Shown piece after piece: positions 57,669-64,000 of a stretch of 64,000 bases of DNA. The notes under the pieces are model-generated. The model saw nothing but the letters and a program-made list of their open reading frames with translations, was not told the DNA's origin and did not search any database. Numbering within the stretch: the first letter of the stretch is position 1; every line of letters starts with the position of its first letter. The DNA comes from Lachnospiraceae bacterium. GTDB taxonomy: Bacteria; Bacillota; Clostridia; Lachnospirales; Lachnospiraceae. The DNA lies in assembly GCA_017432565.1 (NCBI GenBank), contig JAFRIW010000032.1:17638-81637 (forward strand). The letters run 5' to 3'. The position numbers and the translations under genes are program-made.

Positions 57669-59078
57669 TTATTCGCAGACGTTCGAATATGCGTCGAACA
57701 GGATCGAAGCAGCATCCTCAACTGTGTAGTCACCGTAGGAAAGACCGGAGAATACATCGATGTAAGCTGCGCCGTCGCCCTTGAGCTCGCCGTTGTCAAA
57801 ACGAGGGCTGAAGAACATCGGATCTGCTGCATAGACACCTTCGTGTGCTGCTGCGATGAGCGGATCGATCTGGCCTGCGTCGTTCAGTGTGTCAAAACCG
57901 ATCTTGGAAGCCGGTACACCTCTCTCAGATGCCATGATCATGATGCCTTCCGGATCATTCAGCAGGTACTGGATCAGCATAGCTGCTTCGTGAGGGTGCT
58001 GAGAAGAAGCGCAGATTGCGAATGCCATGGAAACCTTCGCGGAAGATCCCTTGACAGCCTCACCGAAGTCAAGCTCTTCGCCGACAACCAGTTCCTGGCC
58101 TTCTGCGATGTTGCTGGTGTACTTCAGCGGAGCGGAATCCCATTCGAAGACGCCTGCATAGCGGCCGTCGATGAACTTCGGATTCTCGTTCAGAGTTACG
58201 TTGCCGTCGCCTGCCAGTGTAGCAATGGTAGGAATGACGTGGTTGTCTTCCAGAGACTGGATGAATGCAAGACCGTCAGCCAGCTCTTCTTCCGTCACGT
58301 TCAGGGTGCCGTCCTCGAGGATGATCGGCTCGCCCTTCTTGGCCTGCATGTAGAAGCTCATGAAGAGTGCTCTGTCATACTCGCCCAGCTCAAGCGGATA
58401 ATACTCGTCGCCCAGAACTTCCTGGAAGGTCTTGCCTGCTTCGATCAGCTCGTCGATGGTCTTCGGATAATCGATGCCGGCTTTGTCAAATGTGGTCTTG
58501 TTCCAGTAGAAGATACGGCCGGTCATGGAGATCGGAACACCAGCCTGCTGTCCTACGGGATCCAGGCACTTCTCAAGGTCAGATGCATTGAACTGAGTCA
58601 GGTCCAGAACATCGGATACGGTGTTCAGATCGATGAAGGTCTTGCCGTCTCCGTCATAGTCCGGAATCCAGTTGGAACCGATCTGTGTGACATCGGAGCC
58701 GTTGCCTGCCTGATACTCAAGAGCTCTTGCAGTCTCCCAGTCTGTCCATGCGCCGAAGTTGACTTCGACTTCGATTCCGGGATACTTCGCCTCGAAAGCC
58801 TCGACAGCCTTCTGTGTGGCTTCATGTCTGGAGTCGCCGCCCCACCAGTCAAACTTGATGGTGCAAGGCTCGTAGTCGACATCGCCTGCAGGAGCAGCGA
58901 CCTCAGCAGCGGGCTCTTCCGCAGCTTCTTCAGCCGGAGCTTCTTCCTCTGCAGGTGCCTCTTCAGCAGCTTCTGCAGCCGGAGCTTCTGCAGCCGGAGC
59001 AGCAGAACCGCCGCAGCCGACCAGAACAGATGCAGCCATAACAGAAGTCATCAGCACAGCTAATACTTTCTTTTTCAT
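57669..59078 (-). CDS. Extracellular oligosaccharide-binding lipoprotein of ABC importer 2
   Basis: 469-aa binding protein. The signal MKKKVLAVLMTSVMAASVLV is followed by the lipobox LVGC with the acylated Cys22. Residues ~24-65 are an unusually long Ala/Glu/Pro-rich linker (EAAEEAPAEEEAPAEEAAEE, partly shown), a flexible spacer off the membrane. The bilobed domain follows (WWGGDSRHEATQKAVEAFEAKYPGI, partly shown). It is the first gene of the pectin importer operon, preceded by AGGAGG and a cre box ~79-93 bp upstream. It is divergent from an AraC regulator. Confidence 0.94.
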   Translation of the reverse strand: MKKKVLAVLMTSVMAASVLVGCGGSAAPAAEAPAAEAAEEAPAEEEAPAEEAAEEPAAEVAAPAGDVDYEPCTIKFDWWGGDSRHEATQKAVEAFEAKYPGIEVEVNFGAWTDWETARALEYQAGNGSDVTQIGSNWIPDYDGDGKTFIDLNTVSDVLDLTQFNASDLEKCLDPVGQQAGVPISMTGRIFYWNKTTFDKAGIDYPKTIDELIEAGKTFQEVLGDEYYPLELGEYDRALFMSFYMQAKKGEPIILEDGTLNVTEEELADGLAFIQSLEDNHVIPTIATLAGDGNVTLNENPKFIDGRYAGVFEWDSAPLKYTSNIAEGQELVVGEELDFGEAVKGSSAKVSMAFAICASSQHPHEAAMLIQYLLNDPEGIMIMASERGVPASKIGFDTLNDAGQIDPLIAAAHEGVYAADPMFFSPRFDNGELKGDGAAYIDVFSGLSYGDYTVEDAASILFDAYSNVCE

Positions 59079-59156
59079 CTTTTCCCTCCTAGTTAGTATA
59101 AAATGGTTTCTTATGTTCAGCGCCAGCCGGCCATACGCAAGCCGGTTCTCCTTTGA

Positions 59157-59171
59157 TTGAAAGCGCTTACA
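59157..59171. promoter_or_regulatory. cre box (CcpA catabolite-repression site)
   Basis: TTGAAAGCGCTTACA matches the Gram-positive cre consensus (TGNAARCGNTNNCA-like) closely. It lies ~80 bp upstream of the binding-protein start, where CcpA would block transcription of the pectin operon when preferred sugars are present. Confidence 0.85.
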
Positions 59172-59256
59172 TACAAAGAATAAAACAACTTTTCCGTGAT
59201 GAATACTGTAAAACCGCCAAATCTCAGATCAGAATACTGATTTTTTGTCCTGACGA

Positions 59257-59271
59257 GGTTATAATATAACC
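59257..59271. promoter_or_regulatory. Palindrome GGTTATA-A-TATAACC over the -10 of the AraC gene
   Basis: A perfect 7-bp-arm palindrome contains TATAAT (59260-59265), the likely -10 of the plus-strand AraC gene; CTGATT 17 bp upstream is a weak -35. The remainder of the 59079-59385 gap holds the cre box and AT-rich sequence but no further element I can name. Confidence 0.55.
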
Positions 59272-59385
59272 AAAAGATGGCTCATTTCAAGAAAAGCTTT
59301 TGTCTATTTTGCAGTAAAACGTTTTCGAAAAAGCCTGAAATCTGTCTTTGGGAAGGAAAATGAATCCGTAATCGGAGGAAAAAAT

Positions 59386-60303
59386 ATGCGTACATCCGAT
59401 TTTGACCTGGACCGGGTCTATGTCAACTCTGCCGTGCGCAGTGCGGACTACCGGATGCTGGAGAACCACTTTCACTACTACTATGAACTCTTCTACGTCC
59501 AGCAGGGTTCCTGCCGCTTTTTTATCAACGATTCTCTCTATGATCTGCGCGCCGGCGATTATCTGGTGGTGCCGCCGAAGGAAGTGCACTACAACCGCTA
59601 TTTTTCGCAGTGCACCCGCATCAATATCTATTTTCGTCTGAGTGATCTGATCAGCGATGTGCTGACAGGAAATACGCCGGATCCCGAGACATATGACTGG
59701 CAGAGCGGCGCGATCTCCGATTCTCTGCGCGCTCAGCTCTCCCGCACCTGCCTGGTTCATATTCCCGGCTCACACCGCTCTGTCTTCGATCAGCTGCTTG
59801 AGCAGATGCTCCGCGAAGACAAGCTGGATGACGCCCGGACCAAATCGATCCTTGAACTCGAGCTGCGGCAGTTCTTCCTGTACAGCGAGCGCTACTGCAC
59901 CGTGCATCCGGCCAGTTCCTCCCGTGCCACAGATACTGACCGGGAAATTCTGGATGCCGCCAGGTACATTACCACCAGTTTCAATCTGCCCATCACGCTG
60001 GACGCTCTGGCAAAAGAGTCGGGCCTCTCCCCCAGTTATTTTTCCCGGCGGTTCCGGGAAGTGATCGGTATGGGGATGAAAGAATTTCTCTCCTCTGTCC
60101 GGCTAAAGCATGCCAGCATCGAGCTGCTCTCCACCGATCACTCTGTCACAGAGGTCGCGCTCAACAACGGTTTTTCGGACAGCAATTATTTTAAGGATGC
60201 CTTCAAGAAAATGTACGGGGTCTCTCCGCGCGCCTATCGGGATTCCCATACGACAGATTCCATTCACGAGGAGACACTCTCCCGCGTCGGCAGCATCCGA
60301 TAG
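59386..60303 (+). CDS. AraC-family transcriptional regulator of the pectin locus
   Basis: 305-aa regulator. The N-terminal cupin domain has HFHYYYELFYVQQGSCRFFI and DYLVVPPKEVHYNRYF (residues ~24-75). The C-terminal double HTH reads TLDALAKESGLSPSYFSRRF (~205-224) and VTEVALNNGFSDSNYFKDAF, ending with KKMYGVSPRAYR. It is divergent from the importer operon, so it probably activates it on binding a pectin-derived sugar. CGGAGGAAAAAAT precedes the ATG. It converges on the DUF4038 gene. Confidence 0.93.
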   Translation: MRTSDFDLDRVYVNSAVRSADYRMLENHFHYYYELFYVQQGSCRFFINDSLYDLRAGDYLVVPPKEVHYNRYFSQCTRINIYFRLSDLISDVLTGNTPDPETYDWQSGAISDSLRAQLSRTCLVHIPGSHRSVFDQLLEQMLREDKLDDARTKSILELELRQFFLYSERYCTVHPASSSRATDTDREILDAARYITTSFNLPITLDALAKESGLSPSYFSRRFREVIGMGMKEFLSSVRLKHASIELLSTDHSVTEVALNNGFSDSNYFKDAFKKMYGVSPRAYRDSHTTDSIHEETLSRVGSIR

Positions 60304-60337
60304 CTTCAGCCGATGACAGCGGCCGCGTCTTCAGGAT

Positions 60338-61621
60338 TCAGCGGATGACGATCACCACATCCTCATTCCCGTCATAACAGGGAACCGGTTCATAGTGAAA
60401 GACAGGAGTTTCCACCCGTCCGAGATAGCTGTACACGCCCGTGGACGGCCGCATGAACCACGCGTCCTTCCCGATGTATCCGGCTGTATCCAGGTCAAAG
60501 CCTTTCCCCAGGAAAGAATAAGCGATGGCAAAATCCGGCCCTGCCATCACAGCGATGCGCTCGTGTTTTTCCCGCTGCCCGCCGATCACCAGCTCATCCG
60601 CTGCGCGTCCGCTGCGGTAATCGACAGAGAGCATCAGTTCTTTCAGATAACGCATCTGCCCGGAACCGTCGTGGTGCATCGCCATTTTCCAGTGCTCCCG
60701 CGCACCGTAAAGGCGGCCTTCTTTCATAGTCTCCGGATCATAGAACATGATAATCGAACAATCCCCGTAGGTGTGACCGGCCGCACCGGCCAGAACAGAC
60801 CAGTACGCGTAGCGCCGCACGTCAATCGCGTGCCAGTACGGCTGGGACGGATCGTGCAGCCCCTGAAGGATCCACTCGTAGGAAGGCTCACCGTCCAGTG
60901 CCGGCTTTGCGCTCCTGCTTCTGTCATGAAAAACAAATTTCCAGTTGTCCTCTCCGAACAGGCCGGTATCCTCTCCGGTCACATCGTCCCAGGCACCCAT
61001 ATTGCACTGATCGTAGCGGCGATGCCCGGACTGGAACATATTGAAATCAAGCCACTCATCCTCATCATCCGTAAACCAGAGCGTCGACGCGCACCTTCCG
61101 AAAGGATGAAAGCCGATCAGCTGCTGCGGACATTTCTCCTTCAGCTTCCGCCCCATCGCCCGGAAAATTTCTTCATGGCCTTCCGCGTTGATGTCGCCGC
61201 CCAGCAGCCAGAGCACGTTATCGAAACCGCCATAGCGCTCCGCGAGATAAGATGCATATTTCTCCGCATTTTGCATCGTAATCACATTGTGGCTCACAAG
61301 GCTCCCCCATGTGGGAACCAGCGCCACATACAGTCCGAGCTCGCCGGCCATGCGGATTACCCGGTCGCAGTGAGCCCAGTATTCCTCACTTCGGACGTCC
61401 TCCCGGAGGAGTGGCATTTTGTTGATGTCCCGCAGCTCGTCCACCGAGTAGACCAGCACTGCCTGAATGACATTAAAGCCCTTGTCCGCCCGGTTTTTCA
61501 GATATACATACGCCTCTTCCTCAGGAATATTGGCGAAAATCAGCCAGGCTGTATCCGCCAGCCAGAAGAAAGGCTTTCCGCCCTGCTCAAAATACCGTCC
61601 GTTTACCTTCAGCTGTTCCAT
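60338..61621 (-). CDS. DUF4038 glycoside hydrolase, apiosidase-like (GH140-type)
   Basis: 427-aa TIM-barrel enzyme with the DUF4038 hallmark GGKPFFWLADTAWLIF (residues ~14-29), NRADKGFNVIQAV, the active-site strand LWLLGGDIN, and a C-terminal beta domain (DUF5060/collagen-binding-like, FAIAYSFLGKGFDL). Characterised relatives in GH140 remove apiose-containing side chains from rhamnogalacturonan II; the activity here could differ. There is no signal peptide. It follows the esterase gene by 67 bp on the same strand. Confidence 0.83.
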   Translation of the reverse strand: MEQLKVNGRYFEQGGKPFFWLADTAWLIFANIPEEEAYVYLKNRADKGFNVIQAVLVYSVDELRDINKMPLLREDVRSEEYWAHCDRVIRMAGELGLYVALVPTWGSLVSHNVITMQNAEKYASYLAERYGGFDNVLWLLGGDINAEGHEEIFRAMGRKLKEKCPQQLIGFHPFGRCASTLWFTDDEDEWLDFNMFQSGHRRYDQCNMGAWDDVTGEDTGLFGEDNWKFVFHDRSRSAKPALDGEPSYEWILQGLHDPSQPYWHAIDVRRYAYWSVLAGAAGHTYGDCSIIMFYDPETMKEGRLYGAREHWKMAMHHDGSGQMRYLKELMLSVDYRSGRAADELVIGGQREKHERIAVMAGPDFAIAYSFLGKGFDLDTAGYIGKDAWFMRPSTGVYSYLGRVETPVFHYEPVPCYDGNEDVVIVIR

Positions 61622-61688
61622 GTGATGTATGCTCTCCTGTTATTCTGATCTGCCTTTTCCTGTCTGTCTTTCAGACGCCTGTGCTGTT

Positions 61689-62672
61689 TCACGCCTGCTT
61701 TCCGTTCAGCGTTTTCAGCCAGGAAAGTGCCAGTTCCGGCCAGACAGAGACCTCCGGCATGGCTTCCTTTTCTCCGTAAACCCGGTGGGCCAGCTCGTCG
61801 ATCTTACGCAGCTCCTCTTCATTTGCGGACAGTGTGCCGTCCTGAATCGCCTTCAGGATATAGCCTGCGTGTTCAAAGGTGTAATTCTCGGCATAATGTC
61901 CTTTTGCCCACTCTGCATTCGCCAGCGACAGTCCGTGCTGTCCGTGGGAGAAAAGATGGTAGGCAAACGGAACGCCCGCCTTCTTCAGTGCCATCGCGAA
62001 CAGAAGGCTGTTTTCCATCGGCACGGAGGCGTCATCCGCCGTATGCCACAGGAAGCACGGCGGGGTGTCCGCCGTCACCTGTGTCTCCAGCGAGAAATAG
62101 TTGAGTTCTTCTTCACTCGGGTTAAGTCCAAGCAGAGCCTGCACCGATCCCTTGTGGGCATGTTCGCCCATTGTGATAACCGGGTAAGACAGGAAAGCGG
62201 CCAGCGGTCTGCAGGAAATCCCCTGATACGGGCTTCCTTCCTTTTCCGCGAGATCTTCCCGGGTATCCAGATCCGCATGATGGACACAGACACTGGCGCA
62301 GGCGTGTGCGCCGGCAGAGAAGCCCAGCAGAATCAGGTTTTCCGGATCGCAGCACAGCTCCTCAGCGCTCTGACGGACGATGCGGATTGCTCTTGCCACA
62401 TCCCGCATCGGCTGTGTATGCAGAGGGAAACGTCTTAACGGATTCGTCGAGTAGGTCAGGACAAAAGTCTGAAAGCCGGCTTCATGAAAGCGTCTTGCCA
62501 CCAGATCCGCCTCGCCGGACGCGGCATACTCATACCCGCCGCCGGGCACGATAATCATGCAGGGTTTCGTTTCCTCCTCATGCAGATAAGCGCGCAGATT
62601 CGGCATAAAGCCGCAGGCCAGCCCGTAGTGGTATTCCGACGGATCATAAAGATTAATGCGCAGGCGCTTCAT
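61689..62672 (-). CDS. Alpha/beta hydrolase, carbohydrate esterase-like
   Basis: 327-aa esterase of the same broad group as the one at 47.8 kb. It has the oxyanion motif MIIVPGGGYEYAASGEAD (residues ~39-56), nucleophile elbow GFSAGAH (Ser ~117), catalytic Asp in HTADDASVPMEN and His in GQHGLSLAN. There is no signal peptide. Probable role is removal of acetyl or other acyl groups from imported pectic or xylan oligosaccharides before the glycosidases act. AAGGAGGATATCTTACC precedes the ATG. Confidence 0.87.
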   Translation of the reverse strand: MKRLRINLYDPSEYHYGLACGFMPNLRAYLHEEETKPCMIIVPGGGYEYAASGEADLVARRFHEAGFQTFVLTYSTNPLRRFPLHTQPMRDVARAIRIVRQSAEELCCDPENLILLGFSAGAHACASVCVHHADLDTREDLAEKEGSPYQGISCRPLAAFLSYPVITMGEHAHKGSVQALLGLNPSEEELNYFSLETQVTADTPPCFLWHTADDASVPMENSLLFAMALKKAGVPFAYHLFSHGQHGLSLANAEWAKGHYAENYTFEHAGYILKAIQDGTLSANEEELRKIDELAHRVYGEKEAMPEVSVWPELALSWLKTLNGKQA

Positions 62673-62716
62673 GGTAAGATATCCTCCTTAAGCAAAGCTT
62701 GAATGTTAAATACAAT

Positions 62717-63547
62717 TTAGTTGTTATATTTACGGAAGTCAATTCTGCCGCCCTGCCCGCAGATTCCGACCGGTATGATGTCGTCAAAATGATAGCTGTG
62801 TTCGGAGTTTTCCTGCCCGCTTTGTCCGAAGCGGTACACGACCACCCGCCGAAATTCCGGATCGACCACCCAGAATTCCCGCACATGTGCGCGCTCATAC
62901 TTATAGCGCTTCAGAAGCATATCCTTGCTGCGTGTGGAGGGGGAAATAATTTCTATACACAGATCCGGAGCACCGATGCATCGGTTCTGTGTGATTCTGT
63001 TCTGATCACAGTACACAAAAATATCCGGCTGGACAATTGTCCGGTCATCGCCGTCCAGCTGTACGTCGCAGGGAGCCGTGAGAACGGTACACCCGCAATC
63101 TTCTTTCTCCGCCAGCAGATACAGCTGCGCGGACAGAAACATGCTCAGCCGCTGGTGCTCCGTCGTCGGTGCCTCCAGCCGGATCAGAACGCCGTCGATC
63201 AGTTCATAGCGCTCATCTTCCGGCAACTGCTCATAATCGGCAATCGTCAGTGTACCCTGCTCTTTTTTCAGAAAGCGAAGCGTGCCGGGCAGGGCCGTCT
63301 CCGTTTCCCGGGACTGTTCGGTCAGATAAGCCGCCGGCTTCTCGCGCAGAAGAGATTTTTCGAAGTCTGCATTTTCGCTGTACAATGCTTCTTCGATTTT
63401 CTGAAGTGTCTGATAGCGTGGGGATGGCGTTGTCCCGCTCAGTACCTTCTGCAGTGTAGGCGTCGGCACACCGCTCAGCATGGATAATGCCGGATAAGAC
63501 AGCCCCAGCTCCTTTCTGCGCCGATTCAGTTCTTCGATACTTCTCAT
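62717..63547 (-). CDS. Uma2/DUF820-family PD-(D/E)XK protein fused to an N-terminal HTH
   Basis: 276-aa protein. Residues ~1-60 are an XRE/Cro-like HTH (ELGLSYPALSMLSGVPTPTLQKVL, partly shown). Residues ~98-275 are Uma2/DUF820: TIADYEQLPEDERYELIDG, the core acidic VQPDIFVYCD, DLCIEIISPSTRSKDMLLKR with the E-x-(S/K) element, and EFWVVDPEFRRVVVYR. Uma2 has a restriction-endonuclease fold, but no activity is established. The HTH fusion and the palindrome in its own promoter suggest self-regulation. It is monocistronic. An 11-bp tandem repeat (CCTATGACCGT twice) lies between promoter and gene. Confidence 0.88.
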   Translation of the reverse strand: MRSIEELNRRRKELGLSYPALSMLSGVPTPTLQKVLSGTTPSPRYQTLQKIEEALYSENADFEKSLLREKPAAYLTEQSRETETALPGTLRFLKKEQGTLTIADYEQLPEDERYELIDGVLIRLEAPTTEHQRLSMFLSAQLYLLAEKEDCGCTVLTAPCDVQLDGDDRTIVQPDIFVYCDQNRITQNRCIGAPDLCIEIISPSTRSKDMLLKRYKYERAHVREFWVVDPEFRRVVVYRFGQSGQENSEHSYHFDDIIPVGICGQGGRIDFRKYNN

Positions 63548-63627
63548 AAATCTGCCCTCCCTATGACCGTCCTATGACCGTCCCTGCAAGAGATCTCTGT
63601 GCGAGCCCGTTTCTCATTTATGATCAG

Positions 63628-63656
63628 ATCATACCATATTTGGTATGTTCTGTAAA
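63628..63656 (-). promoter_or_regulatory. Promoter of the HTH-Uma2 gene with embedded operator palindrome
   Basis: On the minus strand TTTACA (63651-63656) and TATGAT (63628-63633) are 17 bp apart. The palindrome ATACCA-TATT-TGGTAT (63631-63646) covers the -10 and half of the spacer, as expected for a repressor, plausibly the HTH of the gene itself. Confidence 0.78.
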
Positions 63657-63817
63657 TAATCTGACGGGTCGTTTTCCGGCAAATGCAATATACAGAGATT
63701 CATGCGCTGCCTGACTGCCCGGCAGATGTGCAATTGTTCTGAGACAGAGCGTCCCCTGGAAAAAGGTACAAATAATTTATGTGAACTTTTATATTTTGAG
63801 CTTCCGGGTGAACGGGA

Positions 63818-63862
63818 TTGTACTCATCAGAACTGCTTTTCTTCTGTGAGTACAACTTTTTT
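63818..63862 (+). terminator. Plus-strand terminator without an obvious gene
   Basis: TTGTACTCA (63818-63826) and TGAGTACAA (63847-63855), extended inside by CAGAA/TTCTG, are followed by CTTTTTT. No plus-strand gene precedes it between 63548 and 63817, so it may end a small RNA or be the relic of a removed gene. Confidence 0.7.
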
Positions 63863-63869
63863 ATCCGAC

Positions 63870-63915
63870 CAGTCGAGAAGACTCCCGCCTCTACAGGCGG
63901 TGAGATGAATCGACT
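63870..63915 (+). other. GC-rich hairpin resembling an IS200/IS605-type end, uncertain
   Basis: GTCGAGAAGACTCCCGCC...GGCGGTGAGATGAATCGAC contains an inner CCGCC/GGCGG hairpin and an outer GTCGA/TCGAC pair. It reminds me of sequences found at the right ends of tnpB-only elements, but no transposase coding sequence is present here. Recorded because it may be a remnant. Confidence 0.25.
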
Positions 63916-63933
63916 AAATTAATATTTGATAGT

Positions 63934-63961
63934 AGAACATGCGTTCGATTTCTGATATAAT
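63934..63961 (+). promoter_or_regulatory. LexA (SOS) box and promoter for a gene beyond the window
   Basis: AGAACATGCGTTCG (63934-63947) matches 13 of 14 positions of the Gram-positive LexA/DinR consensus CGAACRNRYGTTYG. TATAAT follows at 63956-63961; TAGAAC (63933-63938) is the 17-bp-spaced, weak -35 overlapped by the box. AGTGAGGATC near 63990 looks like a ribosome site, so an SOS-induced gene probably starts just after position 64000. Confidence 0.8.
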
Positions 63962-64000
63962 TAACATGTACCGATTCTTCCGCCATAAGTGAGGATCAAC

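Noticed and set aside
63702..63908. A 68-codon plus-strand frame near the right end as a small gene or TnpB fragment
   Set aside because: It has no ribosome site, crosses a strong terminator hairpin and shows no motif I can assign; kept only as a possible remnant in the findings.
1..64000. tRNA, rRNA or tmRNA genes
   Set aside because: Looked for T-arm (GTTCGAATC-like) and rRNA signature sequences on both strands; none was convincing.

Overview
This 64-kb window looks like chromosomal DNA of a GC-rich (roughly 55-58%, judged by eye) anaerobic Firmicute, most likely a gut or rumen member of Clostridia, family Lachnospiraceae. The pointers are clostridial-type AddAB, a TPP-riboswitch-controlled ThiT, a four-cysteine L31, consensus sigma-A promoters, strong AGGAGG ribosome sites with frequent TTG/GTG starts, and several plant- or host-glycan utilisation clusters built around AraC regulators and MsmE-type ABC importers. 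No rRNA, tRNA, prophage or complete insertion sequence was recognised.

Layout. 1-3 kb: alpha/beta hydrolase, OmpR-type response regulator and sensor kinase (minus, cut by the window edge). 3.0-3.85 kb: a RelB/DinJ-like antitoxin with a PIN-family partner whose C-terminal active-site motifs look eroded. 3.8-12.3 kb (minus): housekeeping run rpmE, yqhQ, prmC, prfA, pheA, ppx/gppA, ppk1. 12.3-14 kb: CPBP protease and riboswitch-controlled thiT. 14-22 kb: glutathione peroxidase and addBA. 22.2-23.3 kb: FMN alpha-hydroxy-acid oxidase with a cysteine-rich N-terminus.

23.3-36.7 kb: first uronate-glycan locus. It has an ABC importer (binding protein and two permeases, no ATPase), a GH2 beta-glucuronidase-like enzyme, a DUF2264 protein, a zinc dehydrogenase, a divergent AraC regulator, GH88 unsaturated glucuronyl hydrolase, a discoidin-like protein and a heparinase II/III-like lyase. 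After tex, 39-44 kb holds a divergent IclR regulator and a kdgK-eda-SDR-RpiB-like operon. Two copies of GTTTCA-N5-TGAAAC sit exactly at the two divergent promoters. This four-gene set matches the streptococcal DHU (4-deoxy-5-hexosulose-uronate) pathway and converts unsaturated uronates to pyruvate and glyceraldehyde-3-phosphate. 49-62.7 kb: second (pectin-like) locus with zinc dehydrogenase, KduI, GH28, GH105, sugar isomerase, DUF624, another ATPase-less importer with a cre box, AraC, a DUF4038/apiosidase-like enzyme and an esterase. None of the depolymerising enzymes has a visible signal peptide, so oligosaccharides are probably imported first and then degraded in the cytoplasm.

The least explained stretch is 43.1-48 kb. 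It contains a strongly folded leader, a precise 7 x 64-bp tandem array abutting an AT-richer gene for a PD-(D/E)XK-like protein, a four-copy 34-bp array with 14-bp palindromes, and a 43-bp-period duplication of a gene 3' end. The right edge (62.7-64 kb) holds an HTH-Uma2 fusion with a palindromic operator in its promoter and, at the very end, a LexA-box promoter for a gene outside the window.
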